The notes: generated from the letters alone by a model not told the origin. Shown: positions 9,716-18,510, numbered from the stretch's first letter. The stretch is 64,000 bases of DNA from Candidatus Hodarchaeota archaeon (GCA_016839815.1 JAEOTM010000133.1:1-64000); one strand, 5' to 3'. Numbers and translations: made by a program.

Positions 9716-10561
9716 TCAGTTTTCGTTGATTCTTCTGTATTTTTTCATCGTTTTTCGTAATTTTCTTCCTCCCTGTATCATTTTTAGGAGGGAATATCCT
9801 CTAAACTGCTTACCATTAACTTTACATGACTTTAAAACGTAAGGAATGACTTTCTTACAGCTCTCATTAATATCTGCACCGATGTGCTGCAACACAAGGG
9901 AATTTTCTCGTTGAAAAGTCTCATTATCCTTCCATTCCGTAATTACCTTGGTTTTTCTTCCTAGATTAGTTTCAATCATCCCAGGCATGAATATATTGAG
10001 TTTAATATCTTCATATCTTTCTTGAAGCTCTTCTGCAAGACATTTTGAAAAGGTATCAACTCCCCCTTTCGATGCAGAATACAACGTCATGTTAGGGGTT
10101 GGTCTCCCTACACCTGCACCGGCAAGAGTGATTATTCTACCATATTTTTGGTTAATCATATAAGGTAATACAGCACTAATACTGTTAATTGTGCCAATCA
10201 AATTCACTCCAATTACGAATTGCGCATCGGATTCAACTTGCTCTGGTTGTATGTATTCTAAAGGCCCATATGTAGTATTCAATCCTGCGTTCGCTACAAG
10301 GATCCTGATTGATCCGAAAGCTTCAGCTGTTTTCGTATAAACGTGTTTAATATCAGAAATATTAGTAACATCACATTTTAACCCAAGAACAGAGTCTCCG
10401 TATTTTTCCTTGAACTCTGACACTGTTTCACGAACCTTCTCCTCATCTCTTGAGCAGATAGTAACGTTACACTCTTCTTCGAGGAAAATCTCTGCAATTT
10501 TCTTACCTATACCACTAGTAGCACCAGTTATTACTGCCGTTTCACCATTCATTTGCATCAT
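9716..10561 (-). CDS. Short-chain dehydrogenase/reductase
   Basis: NAD(P)-dependent oxidoreductase of the classical SDR family, about 281 residues. The cofactor motif TGATSGIG sits at the N-terminus, NAG follows in the middle, and the catalytic YSASK is present. The catalytic Ser position appears to be Ala (LAGAGVGRP in place of the usual LSGGG or SS). That could mean reduced activity or a shifted serine. The start is the first of ATG-ATG-CAA-ATG, which follows AGGAAGG by five bases; the second ATG at 10558 is equally possible. A longer frame back to 10690 uses a poor codon and adds an implausible leader. Substrate unknown. Confidence 0.88.
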   Translation of the reverse strand: MMQMNGETAVITGATSGIGKKIAEIFLEEECNVTICSRDEEKVRETVSEFKEKYGDSVLGLKCDVTNISDIKHVYTKTAEAFGSIRILVANAGLNTTYGPLEYIQPEQVESDAQFVIGVNLIGTINSISAVLPYMINQKYGRIITLAGAGVGRPTPNMTLYSASKGGVDTFSKCLAEELQERYEDIKLNIFMPGMIETNLGRKTKVITEWKDNETFQRENSLVLQHIGADINESCKKVIPYVLKSCKVNGKQFRGYSLLKMIQGGRKLRKTMKKYRRINEN

Positions 10562-10694
10562 ACAATCCTTCCTGCGATCGTAGGCATTCAAGATGTTAAT
10601 AAAATACTTAAGCTTTTCATTCTCATAGGTAATGCTCAGCTTGTGGAAATAAAGTATACAAGAATAAAGCAGGTTTTTTCCATTAAACAAGTAT

Positions 10695-11051
10695 CTAAAG
10701 AATTATTTTCTCAACAAGATAATAAAAAAATGCTGCATTACCTAGATAAAGAACCATTACCTGAAAGATACAAAAAATTTTTTGAAAGATCAATGTATCC
10801 TGCAAATGCAAATAAATCCAGTAGGCAGAAAGACCCAAAATAATCTCTGGTATCAGAATATAGACTGCTATGTTTCCGATTCTAGTTACGTCTTGTGCAT
10901 ACCATAAGAAGTCAAGAAATTGTTCAGACAACCCAAAAACTAAAAGAGCGGAGATTCCAACCGTTAAATAGGCATATTTTACATTCAATCGCTTCTGAAC
11001 CCGATTTCCTAGAAGGATCATAAACAGTGGAATAGTCCATAAACCAAACAT
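10695..11051 (-). CDS. C-terminal fragment of the interrupted membrane protein
   Basis: Encodes 118 residues with four hydrophobic segments and a short charged tail (VEKIIL). It starts at the ATG immediately after the in-frame TAA at 11052-11054 and has no ribosome site of its own, so independent translation would need coupling to the 44-residue segment upstream. Confidence 0.45.
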   Translation of the reverse strand: MFGLWTIPLFMILLGNRVQKRLNVKYAYLTVGISALLVFGLSEQFLDFLWYAQDVTRIGNIAVYILIPEIILGLSAYWIYLHLQDTLIFQKIFCIFQVMVLYLGNAAFFYYLVEKIIL

Positions 11052-11186
11052 TTAGATAGATACGGAATCAAAAACATAGATGAATCCACCTTCAGGAAAA
11101 ACTAAAACGTTCAATTGAGCAGCAAGGAATAAATCTGGGAAAAATTGGAAGAAACTTAAAATTACTGAAAAAAACCAGATACTCAT

Positions 11187-11495
11187 TCATTCAGGATAGC
11201 CACGAATCCTACTTATAAACGGAATCATAATTATGTATAGTAAGACCAGTAAACTAATTTTTAATCCCCGAGACAGTCCTAATGGGATTCCTAATACCAC
11301 TAGACACAAAAGGCTAAATAATAAATGGATAGCTACTGCATCTAGTTCATCTTGTGTCAGAAACGACAAGAATTTTTTGTGTTCTGATGTGTGATTATTC
11401 ACTTTCTTCATACCCACAATTATTATGTATGCAAAGGACGTTAACCTTGGTTTACGAGTCAGATTAACATCAATATTCTGCATATCTTCCCACAA
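11187..11495 (-). CDS. N-terminal fragment of the interrupted membrane protein
   Basis: Encodes up to 102 residues with two hydrophobic helices (LLFSLLCLVVLGIPLGL and LLVLLYIIMIPFI). The listed start is a TTG. An ATG at 11483 or one at 11411 (MKKVNNHTSEHKKF) is more likely the true start. It ends in the first in-frame TGA and is directly abutted by the next ATG. Confidence 0.45.
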   Translation of the reverse strand: MWEDMQNIDVNLTRKPRLTSFAYIIIVGMKKVNNHTSEHKKFLSFLTQDELDAVAIHLLFSLLCLVVLGIPLGLSRGLKISLLVLLYIIMIPFISRIRGYPE

Positions 11496-11624
11496 ATTCG
11501 TAATTTGTTAAATTTCATTTCTAAATGATTTTTTAATTTTCTAATATCATAGAAGATAAGAATTCAAATAATCTGGTAAAATTGGATAGTATTGTCGTGT
11601 CCACAAGATTGAAGATGAGTACGA

Positions 11625-12164
11625 ATGTTGAATGGGAAAAAAGTCTCCTTAAGAGGATTAGAAGTGTCTGATGCACCATCTCTCCTTCCATATTGGAATA
11701 ACAAAGAATTTATGGATTATACGGGAAGAAACCATCCAGAGACACTAGATACATTAGTAGAATGGATACAGAAAATATGGGAGGAACGTAAAAATAATCA
11801 AAATCATACATTCGGGATTGTTTACAATAAGAGTGAGCATTTAATTGGTTATATTAGTATTAAGATTAAAAATTCCTTTAGTAGAAGAGCTGGCCTAAGT
11901 GTAGGAATTTTCATTCCTGAATTCCGAGATCAGGGATTAGGGACAGAAGCACTCACCCTTTCGTTGGATTATTGTTTTAATTCCTTGAATCTTCTAAGCT
12001 TAGAGCTCAATGTTTTTACAAATAATCCAAGAGCTATTGCATGTTACTCCAAACTGGGTTTTCAATCGATTGGAATCCGTCGTAAAGCTGATTACGTAAA
12101 TAATGAATTTTTAGATGATCTAATGATGGATTTATTAGCAAAAGAATGGAATAGTACAAAATAA
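11625..12164 (+). CDS. GNAT-family N-acetyltransferase (RimJ/RimL type)
   Basis: Transfers acetyl from acetyl-CoA to an amine, often a protein N-terminus or an antibiotic-like small molecule. The 179-residue protein has the usual N-terminal LRGLEVSDAPSLLPYWNN, the acetyl-CoA loop in GIFIPEFRDQGLGTEAL (Q/RxxGxG/A type), and the C-terminal NNPRAIACYSKLGFQSIG with the conserved Asn and the YxKxGF segment. Length is typical for the family. It starts at ATG 11625, with little ribosome-site support. It stands alone in front of the ABC transporter cluster, and the substrate cannot be inferred. Confidence 0.9.
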   Translation: MLNGKKVSLRGLEVSDAPSLLPYWNNKEFMDYTGRNHPETLDTLVEWIQKIWEERKNNQNHTFGIVYNKSEHLIGYISIKIKNSFSRRAGLSVGIFIPEFRDQGLGTEALTLSLDYCFNSLNLLSLELNVFTNNPRAIACYSKLGFQSIGIRRKADYVNNEFLDDLMMDLLAKEWNSTK

Positions 12165-12226
12165 TGTGCTTTCCACGATCAAATTCTGATGTGACACCAT
12201 TACACTGAAAAGAGGTTGAATCAGAG

Positions 12227-12272
12227 CTTCGGTGCAAAGAACTTCGGTGCAAAGGTTTATTAAACTAAATAA
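12227..12272 (+). promoter_or_regulatory. Promoter of the binding-protein gene with two tandem 13-base repeats
   Basis: CTTCGGTGCAAAG occurs at 12227-12239 and again, identically, at 12242-12254, a spacing of 15 bases. The second copy directly abuts a TATA-like stretch (TTTATTAAACTAAATAAA, about 12256-12272). Two identical sites right upstream of a TATA box are the usual place for archaeal activator sites. Confidence 0.5.
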
Positions 12273-12332
12273 AGGTTGGGGTTCTTTGTGTGTCGCAAAA
12301 AAATGAGACATATCAAAAAGGTGAAAAAAAAT

Positions 12333-13970
12333 ATGAAATCTAGAAAAGTTTTATCTAGTCTCGTGCTTTTAATTTTCTCCGTTGGAATGCTTGCTGCTTC
12401 GCAAACACTTACAGTTCAAGCAGCAGGTGGACAAATCGTCATTGGTACAACCGATTCTATTGACGATTTAGACCCCGCAGATGCTTATGACTATTTTTCG
12501 TCAAACATCCTCGTCCAACTTACGCACGGACTAATGCAAATGCCTGTTGAATCAACAGATGCCGAGAAAGGCCCTATAGTTGAATCGTATACCGTCAGTC
12601 CTGATGCTATGACATTCACTTTTACGTTGAAAACTGGAGTAAAATTCAGTGACGGAACTGCATTTAATGCTACAGCAATGAAATGGAATATCGATCGTGT
12701 TCTTGCTAATCCTACTGGTGAACCTGCTTTCCTTCTGACTGATGTCATTGACAGTACTGAAGTTGTTGATGAAGAGACCTTCAAAATCACTTTACTATTC
12801 GCTGATGCAACCTTCTTGCAAAGATTAACCTATACGGTCGCCTGGCCTGTAAGTACAGTTTCTTTACCATTCGATGAATTATCAGGAACTCCTGATATGA
12901 TACCAGCTGGTTTAGGCCCCTATAAAGTAGACACCTGGACAAAAGGAACAGAAATCATCTTAGTACCCAATGAACACTACTTTGGTGATGCACCTGATAA
13001 CGATAAAGTGGTTGTGAAATTCTATACAGATGCCAGTGCTATGCTTACTGCTTTAGAAAGTGGAGAAATTGATGTTGCCCATCGTGTATTCGGCCCTGAT
13101 GAAATGGATTCAATCATGGCTAATGAAGATCTTGAATATGGCTCAAAATCATCCGCAGGAATTCGGTACATCCTTATCAATGTAGATATGTACGATGATG
13201 TGAATGTACGCCGAGGTCTTGCCGCAGCAATCAACAGAACTGAAATTGTAGATACTGTATTTGATAACTTCAATGAAGAATTATACAGTATGGTTCCAAA
13301 AATTTTCACAAGCCATGTTGATGCATTTGATGCTGGACCTGATCAAGCTGTTGTAGCAAGTAATATGGAAACCGCTGGTTATACAAAAGATACCGACAAA
13401 TTCGATATTGAACTCTGGTATACTCCGACTCACTATGGAGATACAGAAGATGATGTCGCTCTTCTTCTTGAAGCCCAATTTGAAGCAACTGGTTTCTTTG
13501 ATGTAACAGTTAGTCAAACAGAATGGTCTCAATATCTTGATCAACGTCAAACAATGGGATTCTATCTTCTAGGCTGGTGGTTTGATTATCCAGATCCAAG
13601 TAATTATGTAGATCCCTTCGTTGGCTCAGGAGCCGTCAGCTTTGGTACAAATTATTCTACCACAGCAATGGATGGCTATATTGACACTATGCTAACTGAT
13701 CCAGACGCAGAGGACAGAAAAGCAGCTACAGAGAATGCTCAAGAATTAATGGCTACCGACGTACCTTTAATTCCCCTATTCACCATGCTTTCTCAATTCT
13801 CCGCATGGCAACCAGGTGTTGAAGGTGTAGTCTTGGAACCCTCCGAAAACCTCCATTATAACTCAATTTATGTTGGAAGTAAAGGAGCTCCAGGGTTTGA
13901 TTTCCTTCCCGCAGTAATAGCCATCTTCTCAGCAGGCTTTGTTGTATCAATTCTGAAAAGAAGAAAATAG
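12333..13970 (+). CDS. ABC transporter substrate-binding protein, family 5 (peptide/nickel/opine type)
   Basis: Captures a peptide-like solute outside the cell and delivers it to the permeases encoded downstream. It starts at ATG 12333 (AGGTG about 10 bases upstream), giving 545 residues. A signal peptide (MKSRKVLSSLVLLIFSVGM to VQA) is followed by the family 5 opening GGQIVIGTTDSIDDLDPADAYDY and by FTLKTGVKFSDGTAFNATAMKWN, the family signature. The protein ends with APGFDFLPAVIAIFSAGFVVSILKRRK in outline: a PGF motif, a hydrophobic helix and a basic tail. It is therefore anchored at the cell surface by a C-terminal sorting signal rather than by a lipid. A start at TTG 12276 or ATG 12303 would put a basic extension before the signal peptide. 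Confidence 0.93.
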   Translation: MKSRKVLSSLVLLIFSVGMLAASQTLTVQAAGGQIVIGTTDSIDDLDPADAYDYFSSNILVQLTHGLMQMPVESTDAEKGPIVESYTVSPDAMTFTFTLKTGVKFSDGTAFNATAMKWNIDRVLANPTGEPAFLLTDVIDSTEVVDEETFKITLLFADATFLQRLTYTVAWPVSTVSLPFDELSGTPDMIPAGLGPYKVDTWTKGTEIILVPNEHYFGDAPDNDKVVVKFYTDASAMLTALESGEIDVAHRVFGPDEMDSIMANEDLEYGSKSSAGIRYILINVDMYDDVNVRRGLAAAINRTEIVDTVFDNFNEELYSMVPKIFTSHVDAFDAGPDQAVVASNMETAGYTKDTDKFDIELWYTPTHYGDTEDDVALLLEAQFEATGFFDVTVSQTEWSQYLDQRQTMGFYLLGWWFDYPDPSNYVDPFVGSGAVSFGTNYSTTAMDGYIDTMLTDPDAEDRKAATENAQELMATDVPLIPLFTMLSQFSAWQPGVEGVVLEPSENLHYNSIYVGSKGAPGFDFLPAVIAIFSAGFVVSILKRRK

Positions 13971-14287
13971 ATTAGTTTAACTAACTATTAACTTCATTTT
14001 CTCTCTTTTTTTTTATCTCACAAGTATTTAAATATCCCTGTAGTTAAACTACTTGTTTAGACTAGGTTTTTCTCTGTTAAACTAGTTAATACATACTGAA
14101 AATGTTCAACTGGAAGTTTACTGAAGTATTGTTAAGAGAACTTTGCAGACATCCGAGTTTTTTATATATGAATTCTTGAAAGATGGTAATGGTTCAATTT
14201 CTCGAAATTATTCACTGTTTCCTATATTAATTTCAGGGAAGATTTTTCAAATTTGAATAAAAGCCATTCAAGAGAAGGAAATACAAT
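13971..14287 (+). promoter_or_regulatory. Intergenic region with T-tract and repeated TAGTTTAACTA palindromes
   Basis: After the binding-protein stop there is a T-rich tract (about 13998-14015), a probable terminator. Palindromes TAGTTTAACTA (13973-13983), TAGTTAAACTA (14041-14051) and TTAAACTAGTTAA (14077-14089) share the same half-site. TATA-like stretches lie at about 14026-14034 (GTATTTAAATA) and at 14160-14169 (TTTTATATATG). The permease ATG at 14288 has GAGAAGGAA in front of it. The layout suggests a second, regulated promoter for the permease/ATPase genes. Confidence 0.45.
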
Positions 14288-15349
14288 ATGGGCTCACTAA
14301 CAAGATTTGTAGCAACACGAATAGTCCTTTTAGTTCCAATGATTTGGTTATTAGTAACGATTGTATTCTTTCTGTTACGGGTTCTCCCGGGAGCTAATCC
14401 CGCTCTAGTCATGAACCCCAAATTAACTGCAGACCAAGTTCAAGCAATTTCTGCAAGTCTTGGATTGGAACGACCACTATTTGATCAGTATCTTGATTTT
14501 TTGTGGGATTCAATAACATTTGACCTTGGGGTATCGTATAGGACAAACATTCCCATCACTGATGAATTACTTCTTGCTTTTGGACCAACACTCATGTTAG
14601 CGACTTTTGGTATTTTGATCGGAGTTCCTCTAGGAATTTATATGGGTGGAGTAGCTGGAGCAAATCGTGAAGGATATAAGGATCACGCAATCAGACTTTT
14701 TACAATAGGGATTTATTCTATACCAATCTTTTTAGTTGGTATATTCCTACAAATGTTTTTTTCATTTTTCATTCCAGATCTTTTTAGAGGGAATGATACA
14801 ATCTACTATAGCTTAAAAGAAATATTCCCTCCAGTTTCTTTAATGGATGCAGGAAATACGGGAGAGTTCGACCATGTTACTCAAATATGGTTAATTGACA
14901 CAATACTAGCTTTAAGATTTGATTTAACTCTAGACTTGTTAACACACTTAATGATGCCTAGTCTTGCTCTTGGAATGTTAATCGCAGGGGTAATAGCCCG
15001 TCAAGTCCGAACAAATATGATTTTTCATTTAGAACAGGATTATGTCCACTTTGCACGATCGCGTGGAATCCCAGAAAATACTGTAAAATACAGATATGCC
15101 TTAAAAAATTCTGTTGTGCCTGTTATCGGATTGATCAGCTTACAATTTGCTCTGTTACTGGCAGGAGCTATTTTAACTGAAACAGTTTTTAATATCCCAG
15201 GATTAGGAAGATTTTTATTCCAATCTTTACAGGAAAAAGATTTTCCAGCTGTTCAAGGAATAATGGTGATGTTTGTCATTATTGTTAGCATTGTTAGCGT
15301 GATTGGTGATGTTTTGTATGCAGTACTAGATCCTAGAATAACATATTGA
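14288..15349 (+). CDS. dppB: ABC transporter permease, DppB type
   Basis: First membrane subunit of the peptide-type importer. The 353 residues contain an N-terminal helix (IVLLVPMIWLLVTIVFFLLRVLPG, with the typical LPGANPA), five more helices, and the cytoplasmic EAA loop about residues 245-275 (ARSRGIPENTVKYRYALKNSVVPVIG) that contacts the ATPases. It ends with the family's DVLYAVLDPRITY. A ribosome site (AGAAGGAA) lies before the ATG. The stop codon is 20 bases before the chosen start of the second permease, so the two are probably cotranscribed. The Dpp name is family level only; the solute could be an oligopeptide, nickel or a sugar-like compound. Confidence 0.95.
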   Translation: MGSLTRFVATRIVLLVPMIWLLVTIVFFLLRVLPGANPALVMNPKLTADQVQAISASLGLERPLFDQYLDFLWDSITFDLGVSYRTNIPITDELLLAFGPTLMLATFGILIGVPLGIYMGGVAGANREGYKDHAIRLFTIGIYSIPIFLVGIFLQMFFSFFIPDLFRGNDTIYYSLKEIFPPVSLMDAGNTGEFDHVTQIWLIDTILALRFDLTLDLLTHLMMPSLALGMLIAGVIARQVRTNMIFHLEQDYVHFARSRGIPENTVKYRYALKNSVVPVIGLISLQFALLLAGAILTETVFNIPGLGRFLFQSLQEKDFPAVQGIMVMFVIIVSIVSVIGDVLYAVLDPRITY

Positions 15350-15369
15350 TTTTTAGGATGAGGAATATT

Positions 15370-16281
15370 ATGGATCTGAGGACACCGGAAAAAATTAGCT
15401 CATTTGACTTAAAACGAAGGATTTTACATCTTTTCTCAGTTTTTAGAGAGAATAAATCCTTATCAGTTGGCATATTCATTCTAACAGTAATTATCTTTAT
15501 GGCCCTATTTGCTGATTGGATAGCCCCATACGGGTACGCTGAAAGGGCAGGTGGTCGATACGACCCCCCAGGTGGAGATCATCTATTTGGTACCTCTTTA
15601 CTCGGATATGATGTTTTTTCACGTGTAATATATGGTTCTCAAGTAGCACTTATTATCGCTTTTTCAGGCACAATCTTAGCCTTGAGTGTTGGTGTTCCCC
15701 TTGGGATTATTTCAGGTTACTTTGGAGGAAAAATTGACCGATTATTAACTCTCATTGCTGATTCGATTTATTCATTTCCCTCACTCCTACTTGCCATAAC
15801 TTTATCAATATACTTATCTGTGTTTGGTATTTTGAAAGTTGTTGCTGCTGTCGCCGTTGCTGTATCAGTAGTTTATATTCCTACGTATTTCCGTGTTGTT
15901 CGCGGACAAGTTTTGCAAATTAAAGAAGAAGGATACGTAAGAGCAGCAAGATCTATGGGGGCTGGCAGGTTTACCATCTTAATCCGTTATGTAGCGCCAA
16001 ATGTCTTAGCTTCTACTATCGCAATCATCCCTTTCAATATGACTGATGCGATTCTCACCAATGCTGCACTAGCATTCTTAGGATTGGGAATCACTCCACC
16101 TACAGCTGATTGGGGGTATGATGTCTACGATGCTAAGACTCTTGTTAAAATACGAGCTTATCCATGGTTAATCCTATTTCCGGGACTTATGATTTTTCTT
16201 CTGTCTTTTTCACTTTCACTTATTGGAGATGCCCTAAATGACAAATTCAATCCCATTATCAGTCAAAAAAATGGAAAATAG
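15370..16281 (+). CDS. dppC: ABC transporter permease, DppC type
   Basis: Second membrane subunit. It has the OppC-like N-terminal helix (IFILTVIIFMALFADWIAPYGY), the family motif DPPGGDHLFGTSLLGYDVFSR, and the EAA loop VRAARSMGAGRFTILIRYVAPN, about 303 residues in all. The start at ATG 15370 is chosen because GGATGAGG lies six to seven bases before it; the frame also runs back to TTG 15346 and ATG 15358. The 3' end overlaps the next ATPase gene by 44 bases, which implies tight coupling of expression. Confidence 0.94.
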   Translation: MDLRTPEKISSFDLKRRILHLFSVFRENKSLSVGIFILTVIIFMALFADWIAPYGYAERAGGRYDPPGGDHLFGTSLLGYDVFSRVIYGSQVALIIAFSGTILALSVGVPLGIISGYFGGKIDRLLTLIADSIYSFPSLLLAITLSIYLSVFGILKVVAAVAVAVSVVYIPTYFRVVRGQVLQIKEEGYVRAARSMGAGRFTILIRYVAPNVLASTIAIIPFNMTDAILTNAALAFLGLGITPPTADWGYDVYDAKTLVKIRAYPWLILFPGLMIFLLSFSLSLIGDALNDKFNPIISQKNGK

Positions 16282-17287
16282 AAACAACCAACCCTTATTG
16301 GAAATTAATAACTTAATTGTTGAATATCCAATAAAGGAAGGGAATGTTAGAGCAGTAGATGAAGTCTCACTTTCACTTAATCGAGGTGAAGTCATGGGAC
16401 TGGTAGGAGAATCAGGGTGCGGTAAAAGTACATTAGGGTTTACGATCTTAAAGTTGCTTAAAGGAGGAACAGTAAGAGCTGGAGAAATTAATTTTACGGG
16501 TACAAATTTAGTTTCTATGACTGAAGAAGAGATACAAAAATTGAGAGGCCCAGAAATATCGATGATTTTCCAAGCTTCACAAAATGCACTCAATCCGTTG
16601 CAAAAAGTCTCAAATCATTTTATTGACACGCTAAAAACTCATAATCGCTGGGATGACAACGCATGGCAGTCAGTGTTAGCCTTACTCAACCGTTTGGAAA
16701 TTCCGGAATCACGGTTGAAGGATTATCCCTTTCAGTTCTCTGGAGGAATGCAACAACGAATAGTTATCGCGTTAACTCTTATTTTAAATCCCAAACTAAT
16801 CATTGCAGACGAACCTACCACTGCCCTAGATGTTCTGGTTCAAGCACGTTTATTAGAAATTCTTAAAGAGATTATAAAAGAATATAACTTAACTGTTATT
16901 TATATAACCCATGATTTGGGTGTGGTTGCAGAAATCACAAATCGAGTGGCCATTATGTATGCTGGTCAAATTCTAGAGATTGGTGATACGCAAACAATTT
17001 TTGGAAATGCTTCTCATCCGTATACCAAGGCTTTAATTGATGCAATCCCGAATGTGAAGGATGAAGAAAAAAAGAAAATGAGTTTTATTCCTGGACACCC
17101 TCCTGATCTAAGAAATCCTCCAATTGCATGCTGTTTTGTAGATAGATGTCCTTACAATAAAGATATTTGCCATTCTGAAAAACCTCTGTTATTAGATCTG
17201 GAATTCAAGAATGGAACTCAACATAGTGTCAAGTGCTTTATCTATGATGATAGATATCAGCATTTATTCAGTAAAAAAGCGGACTAG
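16238..17287 (+). CDS. dppD: ABC transporter ATPase, DppD type
   Basis: First ATP-hydrolysing subunit of the importer, on the inner face of the membrane. It has Walker A GESGCGKS, Q-loop IFQASQNALNPL, signature FSGGMQQR, Walker B LIIADEP, and H-loop YITHDLG. The C-terminal oligopeptide/dipeptide ATPase extension (about residues 255-349) carries four Cys (CCFVDRCPYNKDIC), like those that bind an iron-sulphur cluster in DppD and DppF homologues. It starts at ATG 16238 with GGAG about ten bases upstream, inside the permease gene; ATG 16271 is an alternative. The 349 residues are typical for the family. Confidence 0.95.
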   Translation: MTNSIPLSVKKMENRNNQPLLEINNLIVEYPIKEGNVRAVDEVSLSLNRGEVMGLVGESGCGKSTLGFTILKLLKGGTVRAGEINFTGTNLVSMTEEEIQKLRGPEISMIFQASQNALNPLQKVSNHFIDTLKTHNRWDDNAWQSVLALLNRLEIPESRLKDYPFQFSGGMQQRIVIALTLILNPKLIIADEPTTALDVLVQARLLEILKEIIKEYNLTVIYITHDLGVVAEITNRVAIMYAGQILEIGDTQTIFGNASHPYTKALIDAIPNVKDEEKKKMSFIPGHPPDLRNPPIACCFVDRCPYNKDICHSEKPLLLDLEFKNGTQHSVKCFIYDDRYQHLFSKKAD

Positions 17288-17295
17288 GGATAAAT

Positions 17296-18510
17296 ATGCA
17301 CGCAGAATCAGATTCAAAATTAAAAGAACCTCTCCTTGAAGTAATTAACCTAAAAAAGTATTTTCCAGTTGAAGGAGGAATTCTTCAGCGAATCCTACCC
17401 ACACAAAAAGATTATGTACACGCTGTGGATGATATTAATTTTACAATCAATAAGGGGGAGATTTTTTGTCTTGTAGGGGAAAGTGGATGTGGAAAAACAA
17501 CTGCTGCAAATGTATTAGTTGGTTTGGAGGATGCAACCTCTGGTTCTTTTAGGTGGAAAGGAGAATCAATTTCATATGATGAACTCAAACCAAAAATCAA
17601 AGATATCAAATCCCAAATTGTTTTTCAAAATCCTTACTCTGCATTAAGCCCAAGAATGAGACTGGGAGATTCTGTTCTTCATTCATTAGTAATTCACAAG
17701 CGTGTACAGGATAAAAATACACTTAGACGAATAAGAAATTCAAATCTTGCAGAAATATTCCTTTTTACCAGTTCCATGATATCAATGTTCCTTTTCATAC
17801 TTTCATTTATGTTAGGATCGTTAAACGGCATTATAAGTGTAGTTTCAGGTGTTGTATTATTTTCAATTGCCTTGGCTGCTTATCTTAACTTTTCATGGTT
17901 TCAAAAACGAAAAATTGTTAATCCACGTGTTCTCGATCTATTTCAAGAAGTAGGCCTCACTCCAGCTCTTCAATACTATCATAAATTCCCCCATGAAGTA
18001 AGTGGGGGTGAAAGGCAAAGGGCGAATATCGCCCGAGCTATTATCTTAAATCCTGAATTACTTATTGCTGACGAACCTACAAGTATGCTTGATGTAAGTT
18101 TACGTGCAGGCATTCTTGATTCTTTGAAATCCTTACAAGAAACACATAATATCTCAATCTTATTCATTACTCATGATTTAGCGACAGCTCGTCATTTTGG
18201 AGATAGAATAAGTGTAATGTATGTAGGGAAAGTTGTAGAAATGGGTGAAGTCGATGCTATTTTTAAAAATCCGTTGCATCCTTATACTAAAGCTCTTATT
18301 GATGCTATACCTACCCCAGTTCCGGGAGATAAAGCGTATAACCTTCCTAAAGGAGAGGTTCCTGACTCAATTAATCCACCTCAAGGATGTCGATATCATC
18401 CACGGTGTCCATATGCACAGTTTCCAAAATGTGACACTGAAGAGCCAAAACTAAGAGAGCTAGCACCTAATCATTTTGTTGCTTGTCATTTTCCATTGAC
18501 ATCCAAGTAA
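17296..18510 (+). CDS. dppF: ABC transporter ATPase, DppF type, with transmembrane insertion
   Basis: Second ATPase of the importer. The standard parts are Walker A GESGCGKT (residues 61-68), the Q-loop at Gln 111 (VFQNPYSAL), signature VSGGERQR (235-242), Walker B LLIADEP (255-261), the H-loop ITHDLA, and the C-terminal Cys-rich extension (GCRYHPRCPYAQFPKC). Unusually, about 65 residues (roughly 140-205) are inserted in the helical subdomain between Q-loop and signature. They contain two strong hydrophobic helices (about 153-174 and 178-201) with a polar turn, flanked by basic residues. This would tether an otherwise peripheral subunit to the membrane. The reading frame is continuous and the core motifs are intact, so the protein is probably functional. 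Confidence 0.93.
   Translation: MHAESDSKLKEPLLEVINLKKYFPVEGGILQRILPTQKDYVHAVDDINFTINKGEIFCLVGESGCGKTTAANVLVGLEDATSGSFRWKGESISYDELKPKIKDIKSQIVFQNPYSALSPRMRLGDSVLHSLVIHKRVQDKNTLRRIRNSNLAEIFLFTSSMISMFLFILSFMLGSLNGIISVVSGVVLFSIALAAYLNFSWFQKRKIVNPRVLDLFQEVGLTPALQYYHKFPHEVSGGERQRANIARAIILNPELLIADEPTSMLDVSLRAGILDSLKSLQETHNISILFITHDLATARHFGDRISVMYVGKVVEMGEVDAIFKNPLHPYTKALIDAIPTPVPGDKAYNLPKGEVPDSINPPQGCRYHPRCPYAQFPKCDTEEPKLRELAPNHFVACHFPLTSK

Larger units (their letters stand above)
10695..11495 (-). pseudogene. Integral membrane protein frame interrupted by two in-frame stop codons
   Basis: Three open segments lie end to end in one reading frame of 267 codons. Segment one ends in TGA (11187-11189), segment two (44 residues, starting ATG at 11186) ends in TAA (11052-11054), and segment three begins with ATG at 11051. 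Together they would encode a membrane protein of about 265 residues with six or seven helices and aromatic-rich loops. Each stop is one base from a plausible sense codon (TGA from TGG, TAA from TAT or TAC). Two readings fit: a recently broken gene, or three tiny translationally coupled membrane proteins (each stop is directly followed by ATG). I favour the first because the join points lie in hydrophobic or aromatic stretches typical of one protein. Function unknown. Confidence 0.6.

Noticed and set aside
9621-9842. 73-codon open frame on the plus strand near the SDR gene end
   Set aside because: Overlaps the 3' end of the SDR gene antisense and lacks coding character.
10553-10843. 96-codon open frame on the plus strand overlapping the SDR start and the membrane fragment
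   Set aside because: Lies antisense to supported genes and has no recognisable features or ribosome site.
11187-11189. TGA as a possible selenocysteine or alternative codon in the broken membrane protein
   Set aside because: No supporting stem-loop recognised, the position fits a lost Trp, and a second stop (TAA) further on cannot be explained this way.
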